A DNA stretch of 64,000 nt, from the NCBI GenBank assembly GCA_964550375.1, contig CAZJYX010000005.1:1-64000 (forward strand). Direction: 5' to 3'. Positions 8,361-16,739 of this stretch are shown here, piece after piece. The notes beneath the pieces were generated by a model. That model was given only the letters and a program-made list of their open reading frames with translations, did no database searches and had not been told where the DNA came from. Position 1 is the first letter of the stretch. Each line of letters begins with the position of its first letter. The DNA comes from JAAYXS01 sp964550375 (GTDB lineage Bacteria; Planctomycetota; Phycisphaerae; UBA1845; Fen-1342). Made by a program: the position numbers and the translations under genes.

Positions 8361-10000
8361 TGCAGTCGCTGCGGTCGCGGCTCATCGTGGGGATGCTGGT
8401 TGGGATGGCGGTGTTGCAGGTTGCGGCGGGCACGACGATTTACGTGGTGCAGCGACGGCAACTGCAACGCGCGTTTGATGATGCTTTGTTGGGGGCGGCG
8501 AATTCGTTGACGCTGCTCGTGCACCCCGGGCCATTCGGCCATTGGTTTGACACCAACGGCCTGGAGCGCCTGCCGGTTGTGCAGGCGGGCGTTGGCATTC
8601 TGTTTCAGATGTGGAGCGACCAGCCGATCGACATGCCGGCTCCGCGGCCCAGCTTCGACGGCGGGCCGGAGGACGCGGGTCGCCTTGGCCCGTCGCGCGA
8701 CGAAGACATCCACCCAGACGACCGTCCACCGTCGGCCGGGCGCCGGCCCGGAGAAACGTGGCCACGGCGTGTTGACGACCCGCCGCCGCCGTCCGCCGAG
8801 CCATCGCCGCGAGGTCCGCGCGAGCCGCGCTGGGAGCCCTGGTCGCGGGAGCGTGTGATTCGCTCAGCCGCGCTCGGGGAGTTGGACCTGCCGCGTCTAG
8901 AGACGGCGATTGGCAAATCGCGGTTTGCGGCGATCACGCTGCCGGACGGCCGGCCGGGGCGGGCTGTGGGAGTGCAGTTCCGCGTGCCGCACTTGTTGCC
9001 CGGGCCGCGGCGGACGCCCCCGGCTGAGTTGACGGTGGTGGCGGCGGCGAGCACGGTGCAGCTTGAGCAGCAGCTTGGTTTTCTGGGCATGCTGCTGGCG
9101 GCGACCGCGTTGGGGACGATGGCGGTGTCGGGCGGCGTGGCGTGGCTGGTGGTTGGTCGCGGGTTGCGGCCGCTGGCGCGGGTGGCGCGGCGAATCGGGG
9201 CGCTGGACGAGACCGGCCTGAAGCAGCGTATCGATGACCGCGGTGTACCGCGTGAGATTGTGGCGGTGGCTAGACAGCTTAACGGCTTGCTAGGGCGGCT
9301 GGACGAGGCGTTCGAACGTGAGCGGGCACTCACGGCGGACGTGGCGCACGAATTGCGCACGCCGGTGTCGGAGGTACGCACGATCACGGAGATCACGCTG
9401 CGTCGCCAGCGGGAGCCGGACGAGTACCGGGCGGCGTTGGGCGAGGTGCTGGACGCGATCACGGCTCTGCAGGAGTTGGTTGAGAAGCTGCTTGTGTTGG
9501 CGCGCTTGGAAGCCGGGCAGATGAAGCTGGAGCTGCGCCCCCTGGCCCTGGCGCCGCGGTTGGAGCAGCACTGGGTCCGGGTGGGCGCGCGGGCGGCGGC
9601 GCGCGGCGTAGTTTTTGCAGTGCGGGATCCTGAAGAGCTGCCGGTTCTGGCCGATGGGCCGCTGCTGGACGTGGTCCTGGCCAACGCCCTGTCCAACGCG
9701 GCCACGTGCGCGCCCGATGGCAGCCGCATAACCGCGGAGCTTGACGATGTTGGGCCGCGCTGTCGGCTCACGATCGTGAATGCCGGCTGCGAGCTGAGCG
9801 TTGCCGAGGCCGGGCGCGTTTTCGATCGCTTCTGGCGCGCCGACGCGGCACGCAGCCGCAGCGGCCTTAACTGCGGACTGGGGTTGACGCTGGTTCGGCG
9901 TGCGATGGAGGCCATGGGCGGACAGGCGACGGCGCGCGTGGATGCGGAGCGGTGTTTCGTCCTAACGCTGACGTTCCAGCGCGCGGCGCGGAGTGGCTGA
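8357..10000 (+). CDS. Sensor histidine kinase
   Basis: 547 residues: first membrane helix about 8-30, an unusually long extracytoplasmic part (about 31-238) with a Pro/Arg/Asp-rich low-complexity stretch (93-165), second helix about 240-266, HAMP (266-318), HisKA with phospho-acceptor His331 in AHELRTPVSEV, and an ATPase domain. The N box is ANALSNAATCAPDG. The G1 position reads VNAG rather than DNG, as in several heavy-metal-type kinases. The F box is VFDRFWRAD and G2 is GLGLTLV. It is coupled to the preceding regulator. The acidic loop might sense a cation, but the ligand is unknown. Confidence 0.95.
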   Translation: MMQSLRSRLIVGMLVGMAVLQVAAGTTIYVVQRRQLQRAFDDALLGAANSLTLLVHPGPFGHWFDTNGLERLPVVQAGVGILFQMWSDQPIDMPAPRPSFDGGPEDAGRLGPSRDEDIHPDDRPPSAGRRPGETWPRRVDDPPPPSAEPSPRGPREPRWEPWSRERVIRSAALGELDLPRLETAIGKSRFAAITLPDGRPGRAVGVQFRVPHLLPGPRRTPPAELTVVAAASTVQLEQQLGFLGMLLAATALGTMAVSGGVAWLVVGRGLRPLARVARRIGALDETGLKQRIDDRGVPREIVAVARQLNGLLGRLDEAFERERALTADVAHELRTPVSEVRTITEITLRRQREPDEYRAALGEVLDAITALQELVEKLLVLARLEAGQMKLELRPLALAPRLEQHWVRVGARAAARGVVFAVRDPEELPVLADGPLLDVVLANALSNAATCAPDGSRITAELDDVGPRCRLTIVNAGCELSVAEAGRVFDRFWRADAARSRSGLNCGLGLTLVRRAMEAMGGQATARVDAERCFVLTLTFQRAARSG

Positions 10001-10122
10001 GGCCGGGGACGTTCGAGGACGATGACCGCCGGCATGACGCGCTATGGTTGGCCGGTGCCGCTTGACCGCTTGGGCGGCGCGCAGTACATAACCTCACCAC
10101 GATGCCCTTTTGGAGGATATTC

Positions 10123-10281
10123 ATGAAGACCGGGAAGTGCATGGCTGTTGTTCTGGCGAGCGGGCTGCTGCTGTCGCTCGGCTCCTGCATGACGGATGTG
10201 GGTTACTACCTGATGAGCAGCATGTCTGATTACCTGCCTCTCCTGCTGGAGGCGTTGCTGGAGAATGGCACGGTCGCGTAA
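10123..10281 (+). CDS. Tiny predicted lipoprotein (52 aa)
   Basis: GGAGG at 10112-10116 sits six bases before the ATG. The 52-residue product has a basic N-terminus, a hydrophobic core and a lipobox L-G-S-C (Cys22). The mature peptide of about 30 residues is MTDVGYYLMSSMSDYLPLLL followed by a short tail. It lies 122 bases after the sensor kinase on the same strand and could belong to the same transcript. Function is unknown. Confidence 0.65.
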   Translation: MKTGKCMAVVLASGLLLSLGSCMTDVGYYLMSSMSDYLPLLLEALLENGTVA

Positions 10282-10586
10282 CGGGGGAGAGCAGCCAGCC
10301 GCGGAAGCAGCGTCGGCCCAGAGCCGGTCCGCCGTGGCGGGTGGTGGACGTTGATCGCTGACGGCGGCTCTGGATCGCAGGTTTGGTCACCGAGACCGAA
10401 CGATCCAGCGCGTCTTGCGGCGGGCTAATCGGCTTGCAGCGTTGCTGTAAGCGGCCGCGGAAGTACCGCGGTCAAGATGGCTGCGCGCCGGGGTTCATCC
10501 GCCAAACCGCATCGTTGACGCCGCCTCAGAATTGGCCCCGGGGGGGGCATGGGTGCCAGCGACGCGGATTCTGCGCGCGGCTCATC

Positions 10587-10659
10587 AAAAAAAAACGCCC
10601 TTTGCCTGAGATGCGGCGGGTGGTACACTGTGAGCAGACGTCCGGGGACGTCGACGTCC
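10587..10659 (+). promoter_or_regulatory. Promoter with A-tract and palindromic operator candidate
   Basis: Nine A (10587-10595) lie just upstream of TTGCCT (10602-10607). After a 16-base spacer comes TACACT (10624-10629), giving a plausible sigma-70-type promoter with an UP-like element. The perfect 14-bp palindrome GGACGTCGACGTCC (10646-10659) would fall at about +10 to +23, a good place for a repressor. The secreted beta-helix gene starts at 10734. Confidence 0.5.
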
Positions 10660-10733
10660 ACGATCCTGCTGCTGCGGGCGTTGCGCATCTCTTCGAATCG
10701 CCCACGCGCAGCACGGGGAAAAGGAGGAAGGAC

Positions 10734-13436
10734 ATGAACAAGCGGCGGGCTATTCTTGCGGGTGTGGGTCTTGTGTTGGTTATCGCGGCCGGGCTGCGTT
10801 CGCCGAGCCAGGCGCTCGGCACAGAGCCGGCGGGTTCGCTCCAGGCTGGGCCGGAGGCGCGGTTCGATGGGAGCTTCGCGCCGCCGCGGGGGATGCACGC
10901 GGCCGGGTCGGGGTTTCTAGACGGATTCTCGCCGGCTGGTGGCCTGGGCGTGTGCGATGGGCGTCACCGCGAGCCGTTTTCAGCAGCGCCTGAGCCGCGC
11001 GCGGTGCGGCTGGTGCCGGCGACCGGGTTGACGCTGATCGTTCCGGATGAATACGAGACTATTCAGGCGGCGATCGAAGCGGCCGCGCCGGGTGACACGG
11101 TGTATGTGCGGGCGGGCACGTATTTCGAGCACGTAGTGCTGGATAAGCAGATCGTGCTGCAGGGCGAGGATGCGGCCAGCACGATCATTGACGGCGGTGG
11201 CAGCGGGCCGGTGGTTCATCTTACGGCCGACGGGTTGACGATACAGGGCTTCACGATTCAGCACGGGGGCATGGGCGCACCTTGGGAATGGGATCCAACC
11301 TGGTGCGGCCTTCGGACATCCAACGTCCAATACGCGCGCATAGCTGATTGCCGACTCACCGGCAATGCGGTCGGAATGTTGCTCAGCGGCTTCTCCTACG
11401 GCACCATTGAGCGCTGCCTGCTGAGCGACAACCACTACGGCATTCTGACCAAGGATCAGCCAGATGCGTGGGAGAACTGCTACAACTACATAATCGGCAA
11501 TGTCCTATCCTTCAACACGCACTCGGCGATCTACTTCACACATGATCCGTACGATGGGTCCAATCTGATTCAGGGCAACACCATATCGCACAATGGTGAG
11601 GGTATCCGGATGTGGTATGCCTGGTACAACGAAATCTCCTACAACAGGTTTCTCAACAATGAGGGCTATGGCATACTCTTCGATATGTGCATATGCGGTG
11701 GATATGGCAATGTCATTCATCACAACAACTTTGTTGGCAATAACGACGGGGGTATTCAGGCCTGGGAGTGCTATGGTCCACCGTACGAGCCCAATTACTG
11801 GTACTCACCGGAGTTGAATGTCGGTAATCACTGGTCGGACAATACCAGCGTGGACGCCGACGGCGACGGGCTGGGTGACACGCCGTATGTAATTCCCGAA
11901 AACGGTCACAGCGACCTGTACCCGCTGATGAATCCGTTTGTGCCGGCGGACATGAATCTCGACGGCGTCGTGAACGTGTTCGATATTGACCCGTTCGTGC
12001 TCGGTCTCACCGATCCGGCAGCGTACCAGGCGCAGTACCTGGTTCCGGCAGTGTTGCACGGTGACTGCAACTACGACGGCGTCCTGAACGGGTTTGACAT
12101 CGACCCGTTCGTGCAGGCCTTGCTCAGTCCCGGAGAGTGGCCGCTGCCGCCGAACCGGCCGCCGCATGTGCCACACAGCCCGGTGCCTGACGACGGTGGC
12201 GCGGGCGTGGGTGGGCCATTCATAAGCTGGAGTGGCGGGGATCCCGATGTAACGGACTGGGCGGTTTACGACGTGTACTTTGAAGCCGGCAACCCGATTC
12301 CACAACTGTTGGTATCCAGTGCGCAGACGGGCTTGATCTGGGACACCGGAACGCTGCAGAGCAACACGACGTACTACTGGCAGATAGTCGCGCGAGACCG
12401 GTACGGCGCTGAGACAAGCGGGCCGGTATGGAGCTTCTCCACCGGTGATGAGGTGTGGTCGATCGAGACGATTGAGGTCGGCGTGCCATACAAGGGGGTG
12501 AGCATGGCAACAGACGAACAAGATGCTCCGCATATGTGTTACGTCGGCGCACGTCCATTTGCGCTGCAATACGCATGCCAGGTGGGCCCAGAATGGCACA
12601 TAGACACAATCGTCGCAAGCGGCATATCGCACGGGCAGTTCGCGCTCGCGCTCGACAGCGAGGGCACACCGCACGTTAGCTATCGGGACGGTGGGGTGTG
12701 GTATGCGTACCACACCGGCTCATCATGGGCGATTGAACTGGTCGACGAAACCAGTGCGTATACTTGCGCCATTGCCCTGGATTCCGATGACCACCCACAT
12801 ATCGCGTACGTCGTTGGCTCAGCGCGAAGGCTTAGACATGCATACTGGGATGGGTCAACCTGGATCATTCAGAACCTGGAGTCTGGTGTAGGCACGTCAA
12901 AGGTTGCGATCGCGTGTGATTCTGAGAATAACGCCCACATCTGCTACGACGTCGGGTACACGCTCAGGTACGCCGCGCAGGCCGGGGGGTCGTGGGTAGC
13001 GCTGAGCATCTATACGGGGGATGGCGCCATTCGCGGATGCTCCTTGGCTTTGGATGCAGATGATCAGCCGTACGTCAGTTTCATTGATTTAGCCACAAAG
13101 ACGTTAAGGTGTGCGATGGGCGCGGGTGGCGGTTGGACGGTCGAGACGGTCGCTGTTCTGGGGTACGTTTCCTCGTCCGCGACCTCGTCATTGAGGATTG
13201 ACTCGTCGGGACGGCCGCACATTGTAAGCGTGCTTCGTCACGCCAGTTGCGGGTACAGTGCGGCGTATCTGACGCGGCCGGGTGCAGATTGGGTAACGGA
13301 GTTGTTTGACGCGGGGCTGTCATCGGATGCACAGTTGTGCCTGGCGCTGGATTCCAGTGACCGGCCACACATCGGCTATCGCACGGGCTCCAGAGTGCAG
13401 TACGCCAGGAGAACAGTGGGGGCAGAAGACGAGTGA
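10734..13436 (+). CDS. Secreted right-handed beta-helix protein with dockerin-like and propeller repeats
   Basis: 900 residues from the ATG after AAAAGGAGGAAGG. A signal peptide (about 1-28) is followed by a NosD/pectate-lyase-like parallel beta-helix (about 100-395): DEYETIQAAIEAAAPGDTVY, YFEHVVLDKQIVLQGED and repeated turns. Next come two dockerin-like loops, DMNLDGVVNVFDIDPFV and DCNYDGVLNGFDIDPFV (about 403-465), and a fibronectin-like module with TTYYWQIVARD. The last part is a repeat array of about 45-residue units carrying ALDSxxxPHIxY, probably a beta-propeller. It is probably an extracellular carbohydrate-binding or surface protein; substrate unknown. Confidence 0.82.
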   Translation: MNKRRAILAGVGLVLVIAAGLRSPSQALGTEPAGSLQAGPEARFDGSFAPPRGMHAAGSGFLDGFSPAGGLGVCDGRHREPFSAAPEPRAVRLVPATGLTLIVPDEYETIQAAIEAAAPGDTVYVRAGTYFEHVVLDKQIVLQGEDAASTIIDGGGSGPVVHLTADGLTIQGFTIQHGGMGAPWEWDPTWCGLRTSNVQYARIADCRLTGNAVGMLLSGFSYGTIERCLLSDNHYGILTKDQPDAWENCYNYIIGNVLSFNTHSAIYFTHDPYDGSNLIQGNTISHNGEGIRMWYAWYNEISYNRFLNNEGYGILFDMCICGGYGNVIHHNNFVGNNDGGIQAWECYGPPYEPNYWYSPELNVGNHWSDNTSVDADGDGLGDTPYVIPENGHSDLYPLMNPFVPADMNLDGVVNVFDIDPFVLGLTDPAAYQAQYLVPAVLHGDCNYDGVLNGFDIDPFVQALLSPGEWPLPPNRPPHVPHSPVPDDGGAGVGGPFISWSGGDPDVTDWAVYDVYFEAGNPIPQLLVSSAQTGLIWDTGTLQSNTTYYWQIVARDRYGAETSGPVWSFSTGDEVWSIETIEVGVPYKGVSMATDEQDAPHMCYVGARPFALQYACQVGPEWHIDTIVASGISHGQFALALDSEGTPHVSYRDGGVWYAYHTGSSWAIELVDETSAYTCAIALDSDDHPHIAYVVGSARRLRHAYWDGSTWIIQNLESGVGTSKVAIACDSENNAHICYDVGYTLRYAAQAGGSWVALSIYTGDGAIRGCSLALDADDQPYVSFIDLATKTLRCAMGAGGGWTVETVAVLGYVSSSATSSLRIDSSGRPHIVSVLRHASCGYSAAYLTRPGADWVTELFDAGLSSDAQLCLALDSSDRPHIGYRTGSRVQYARRTVGAEDE

Positions 13437-13993
13437 CACTGTGTCCGCAATCGGTGGGCGGCGGTGTGTCGGCGGGGCAAGGGCGCCGCCGGCACTCGTG
13501 GGCTTCCTGGTGGCCGCTGCGGACTAGTTGTCTGTCAGGGCAGCCGCGGGCCGAGCCGGGCGCCGGGGTCAGTTGACCGTGATTTGCCTCAGCGCGGCGT
13601 GGGTCGAGCTTGGCCGGCACTGGCGGGTCGTCGGCTGAAGTCGAGGCGTGCGCGGGCCGGTCTGTTCTGGAGGCCGCCGTAGGTCGGCGCCGCGCTGCTC
13701 GGGCGGCGCCGGGGAGGTGGGCGGCGCGGAAGGCAACCGTCGTGCGGACGACTTGCGCGCGAGCACTATGCTTTGAATTTAAGGTATTGTGGGTCAGTCA
13801 CTTGGGCAATGTTTGCCGAAATCGCAGGTCGCGCGTGACGCTTTTCCGTCATCGGCGACTGGCTGGAAGCATAGTACTCAAGCGGCCGGCGTGAGCATTG
13901 TCGTTGGCAGCGTCGCGACCGGCCGCGAGGAGTTTCCGCGGCCGGCGTTTGAGTCGCCGGGGGGCGAGAGAGAAAAATTTGGTTTTACAGGTC
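13437..13993. other. Non-coding region before the microprotein cluster
   Basis: About 560 bases without a convincing gene. Open frames here use atypical composition and lack ribosome sites. The 13761-13879 stretch is noticeably richer in A and T and is bounded by inverted repeats (separate entry). Confidence 0.45.
13761..13879. repeat. 119-bp element bounded by near-perfect 13-bp inverted repeats
   Basis: GAGCACTATGCTT (13761-13773) is mirrored by AAGCATAGTACTC (13867-13879), matching at 12 of 13 positions. The 93-base interior holds two further hairpins, GGCAA-TGT-TTGCC and TGACG-CTTTTC-CGTCA. No target duplication is visible. It may be a MITE-like relic or a structured RNA. Confidence 0.4.
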
Positions 13994-14022
13994 TTGACGG
14001 ACGCCAAACCGAGCCCAATTAT
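13994..14022 (+). promoter_or_regulatory. Promoter of microprotein 1
   Basis: TTGACG (13994-13999), a 17-base spacer, then AATTAT (14017-14022); an overlapping TATATT (14020-14025) is an alternative -10. It stands 55 bases before the shared leader hairpin, nearly the same layout as the promoter of microprotein 2. Confidence 0.55.
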
Positions 14023-14048
14023 ATTGGCCGATCTGGCGCTCGGTGCTA

Positions 14049-14068
14049 CCCGTCGGCGCGGCGGGGCC
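14049..14068 (+). repeat. Leader hairpin repeat, copy 1
   Basis: The 20-base sequence CCCGTCGGCGCGGCGGGGCC folds as CCCGTCG-GCG-CGGCGGG, a 7-bp stem with one G-T pair. An identical copy stands at 14286-14305 before the next small gene. Both lie in the 5' leader between promoter and ribosome site. Confidence 0.7.
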
Positions 14069-14101
14069 AGAGCGTGTCGGGCTTGGCAAGGGAGCAAGGC
14101 C

Positions 14102-14191
14102 ATGAAGATGTGGTGGCACTGGTTGGTCTGGATCGGGATTATCGCTGTTGGTTACCTGTTCCTTGCTGGACAGTTCAATCTGCCGACGTAG
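14102..14191 (+). CDS. Membrane microprotein 1 (29 aa)
   Basis: The 29-residue product is a Trp/His-rich start (M-K-M-W-W-H-W), one membrane helix (VWIGIIAVGYLFLA) and a short polar tail GQFNLPT. AAGGGAGCAAGG upstream supplies the ribosome site. It has its own promoter and leader hairpin. It matches microprotein 2 in size, layout and tail (G-Q-x-N-L-x-T). It does not look like the known small subunits CydX, KdpF or CcoQ by eye. Function unknown. Confidence 0.6.
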   Translation: MKMWWHWLVWIGIIAVGYLFLAGQFNLPT

Positions 14192-14233
14192 GCAGGCTGT
14201 ACGTAGCGCGTCGTTGCCGGCCACGCGAAGCAA

Positions 14234-14262
14234 TTGACGTGACCTGAATCGGCGCGTAATAT
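14234..14262 (+). promoter_or_regulatory. Promoter of microprotein 2
   Basis: TTGACG (14234-14239), exactly 17 bases, then TAATAT (14257-14262): a near-consensus sigma-70-type promoter. It lies 52 bases before the leader hairpin. Confidence 0.65.
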
Positions 14263-14285
14263 TTCGGACATGCGTTTCGGTGGTT

Positions 14286-14305
14286 CCCGTCGGCGCGGCG
14301 GGGCC
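14286..14305 (+). repeat. Leader hairpin repeat, copy 2
   Basis: Identical over 20 bases to 14049-14068, and similarity extends upstream (TCGGTG-x-T-x-CCCG). Same position relative to promoter and gene. Confidence 0.7.
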
Positions 14306-14341
14306 GAAGCGAGTGGTGCAGTAGAGCAATGGAGTGAGACT

Positions 14342-14431
14342 ATGTGGAGCAATTGGTGGTGGTGGCTCGTGTTCGGTGGTATTGCTGTGGTCGTTTTCTT
14401 TCTGCTGACCGGGCAAAACCTGATCACGTAG
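14342..14431 (+). CDS. Membrane microprotein 2 (29 aa)
   Basis: A 29-residue product starting M-W-S-N-W-W-W-W, with a membrane helix LVFGGIAVVVFFLL and the tail TGQNLIT. AATGGAGTGAG upstream includes a GGAG site. Length, Trp-rich start and tail match microprotein 1, so the pair looks like a recent duplication together with the leader. It is followed by a strong terminator-like hairpin. Confidence 0.62.
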   Translation: MWSNWWWWLVFGGIAVVVFFLLTGQNLIT

Positions 14432-14474
14432 CTCGACCGAGAAGTGCACGCCGCACGGACGGCGTGCCGAGTTG

Positions 14475-14520
14475 ACGCGTCGATCATCCGTATGACACGG
14501 CTGATCGACGCGTTTCCTTT
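14475..14520 (+). terminator. Intrinsic terminator after microprotein 2
   Basis: A perfect 12-bp inverted repeat ACGCGTCGATCA (14475-14486) / TGATCGACGCGT (14502-14513) contains an inner CCGT/ACGG stem. It is followed by TTTCCTTT, a short T-rich tract. It starts 44 bases after the stop codon. Confidence 0.65.
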
Positions 14521-14572
14521 GTGGGGCGCGCAACGCAAGGCGCGCTCTGCAACTGCCATGGAGATGGATGCC

Positions 14573-14683
14573 ATGCTGAAGTGGTTCTTTGACGGAACGA
14601 CGGGCTCGGTCATTGGTTTCGTGCTGGTTGCGTTGCTGTACATCTTCGCCTTTTCGCAGACTGGATGGCTGCAGCTGCAGTAG
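14573..14683 (+). CDS. Membrane microprotein 3 (36 aa)
   Basis: The ATG at 14573 is chosen because GGAG lies about nine bases upstream. The product starts MLKWFFDGTTGSVIGFVLVA, continues through the rest of one membrane helix and ends Q-T-G-W-L-Q-L-Q. It follows the terminator of microprotein 2, so it needs its own promoter, which I did not identify. Same architecture as its neighbours: aromatic start, one helix, short polar tail. Confidence 0.55.
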   Translation: MLKWFFDGTTGSVIGFVLVALLYIFAFSQTGWLQLQ

Positions 14684-14754
14684 CGGGCCACAAGCCGGTC
14701 TGAGGGCTGGGCGAAACCGATGGCTGGTCGCTGGGGGCTGGTGAGGGTGTTGTC

Positions 14755-14859
14755 ATGTTTTTCGGAATCGGCGACGGGACCTGGTACTGGAACGTCCTGG
14801 TGCTCGTGATCCTGGGCGTATTCGTGTACGTCCTGTTTGGCAACGTGACCATCGCGTAA
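14755..14859 (+). CDS. Membrane microprotein 4 (34 aa)
   Basis: A 34-residue product: an aromatic N-terminus (M-F-F-G-I-G-D-G-T-W-Y-W-N), a helix VLVLVILGVFVYVLFG and the tail NVTIA. The upstream ribosome site is weak (GGTGAGGG). It is the fourth single-helix microprotein in a row. The following 188 bases up to metG contain no gene. Confidence 0.5.
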   Translation: MFFGIGDGTWYWNVLVLVILGVFVYVLFGNVTIA

Positions 14860-15047
14860 CCGTTAGGCGGCGCTCGGACGTCGCCGGGCGGCTGTCCCCA
14901 AGGCCGGGGCGCGGGGTTACTGTTGACCCGGCGGCCGGTTGGGATGTGCTGCGGCAGTAGGGTAGCGCTGCGGCCGGGCGCGTTGCGTGAGCGCGGGGCG
15001 CCGGCTAGCATACGTGTTTCGCACGCTGCACAGGAGCACGGGAACGC

Positions 15048-16730
15048 ATGCCAAGCCGCTATCTGGTGACCGCCGGTTTGCCGTATTCGAATGGGCGGCT
15101 GCACGTCGGCCACGTGGCCGGGGCCTACTTGCCGGCCGATACATACGTACGCTACCTGCGGGCCACCGGGCGGGACGTCCGCTTCATCTGCGGCAGCGAT
15201 GATAACGGCGTGGCGATCGAGATTGCGGCCGTCAAGAGCGGTCGTACACCGCAGGAAATCGCCAGCCATTACCACGCGCGCCAGCGCGCCGACTTTGCCG
15301 GTCTGAACATCCAGTTCGACGTTTACGGGGGCACGCACCAGCCGGGCTTCGTGCAGATGCACGAGCGCTTCAGCCAGGAGTTTTTCAGCCGCATTCACGC
15401 GCAGGGCCATTTCCGCAAGTTGCAGACCAGGCAGCTTTATGACCCGCAGGCGGAGCGTTTCCTGCCGGACCGCTACGTGCGCGGGCGTTGTCACCACTGC
15501 GGGGCCGAGCGGGCCACGGGTGATCAGTGCGATGAATGCGGGCAGATGATCGACCCGTTGTTGCTGATCAACCCGGTGAGCGAGATCAGCTGCCAGCCGG
15601 CGGTCGTCCGCGAGACCACGCATTGGCACCTGGGCTTGCAGCGTTTCGCGCAGCCATTGCGGGAGTGGCTGGAGTCCAAGCAGGGCCAGTGGCGGCCGAA
15701 CGTGCTGAACTTCGCGCTCGGGCAGATCAAGCAGGGCCTACCCGAACGCTCCATGACGCGCGACATCGCCTGGGGCATTCCGGTGCCGCTGGACGACCCG
15801 GACGCGCAGGGCAAAGTGCTGTTCGTGTGGTTCGACGCCCCGATCGGCTATATCTCGTTTACCGCCCAGCTTTGCCAGGACCAGTCCGGCGACTGGCGCG
15901 ACTATGAGCGCTGGTGGTGCGACCCCGAGTCGGCCGTTGTCCATTTCATTGGCGAGGACAACACGGTTTTTCACGCGCTTATCTGGCCGGCCATGCTCAT
16001 GGCCGACGGGCGGCACCAGTTGCCGACGGCGGTCGTGGCCAACAACTTCGTCAACATTCGCCTGAGCGATGCTGATCAGAAGGTGAGCAAGAGCCAAACC
16101 GCGGCCGACTCGCCGGTGTGGATCGAGGAGTTCCTGAAGCGCTTCGACGCCGACGCGCTGCGCTACTACCTGACCGCCATCGCCCCCGAGTCTTCGCGGA
16201 CCGCGTTCGACCCGCGCGATTTCGTGCAGCGGAACAACAGCGAGCTGGTCGCCGCCTTCGGCAATTTCGTGAATCGCAGCCTGACGTTTGCGGCCCGCTA
16301 CTGTGAGGGTCGCGTTCCCGCGGCAACTGCACGGACCGAGCAGGATCGGGCCCATCTGGCGGCCGGCGCGGCGGCCATCGAGAAGGTCGGCGCCCACATC
16401 GCGGGCTATCGCTTCCGGGCCGGGCTGGAGGAGCTGATGGCCTTTGCACGCCTGTGCAACGAGTATTTCAGCGTGCGCGAGCCGTGGCGGACCCGCACGG
16501 AGAATCCGGACGATTGTGCCGCGGCCATAGCCGCCTGTATCGACGCGGCGCACCAACTGGCGCTCATGGCGTATCCGTTCATGCCGGCCGCGGCCGGACG
16601 GCTGCTGGGCATGTTGAACCTCCCGGCGGACGGTATTCGCTGGCATTGCCCCGCGCCTTTGCCGGCCGGGCACGCGCTGGGCAAACCGGAAATCCTGTTC
16701 CAGAAGCTAGAGCCGGACTGCATGGACTAG
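15048..16730 (+). CDS. metG: Methionyl-tRNA synthetase
   Basis: 560 residues. Charges tRNA-Met with methionine in the cytoplasm. The class I signatures are clear: LPYSNGRLHVGHVAGAYLPA (HIGH box as HVGH), IHAQGHF, and KVSKSQ as the KMSKS loop. The inserted knuckle has C-x2-C (CHHC) and C-x2-C (CDEC), a two-knuckle zinc form. The chain stops after the anticodon-binding helical domain, with no C-terminal EMAP-II-like tRNA-binding module, which is a normal shorter variant. CAGGAG precedes the ATG. Confidence 0.97.
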   Translation: MPSRYLVTAGLPYSNGRLHVGHVAGAYLPADTYVRYLRATGRDVRFICGSDDNGVAIEIAAVKSGRTPQEIASHYHARQRADFAGLNIQFDVYGGTHQPGFVQMHERFSQEFFSRIHAQGHFRKLQTRQLYDPQAERFLPDRYVRGRCHHCGAERATGDQCDECGQMIDPLLLINPVSEISCQPAVVRETTHWHLGLQRFAQPLREWLESKQGQWRPNVLNFALGQIKQGLPERSMTRDIAWGIPVPLDDPDAQGKVLFVWFDAPIGYISFTAQLCQDQSGDWRDYERWWCDPESAVVHFIGEDNTVFHALIWPAMLMADGRHQLPTAVVANNFVNIRLSDADQKVSKSQTAADSPVWIEEFLKRFDADALRYYLTAIAPESSRTAFDPRDFVQRNNSELVAAFGNFVNRSLTFAARYCEGRVPAATARTEQDRAHLAAGAAAIEKVGAHIAGYRFRAGLEELMAFARLCNEYFSVREPWRTRTENPDDCAAAIAACIDAAHQLALMAYPFMPAAAGRLLGMLNLPADGIRWHCPAPLPAGHALGKPEILFQKLEPDCMD

Positions 16731-16739
16731 GGTGTTGAC

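Noticed and set aside
8605..10035. Minus-strand open frame of 476 codons opposite the sensor kinase
   Set aside because: Ser/Arg/Pro-rich translation without motifs; the plus strand encodes a clear histidine kinase.
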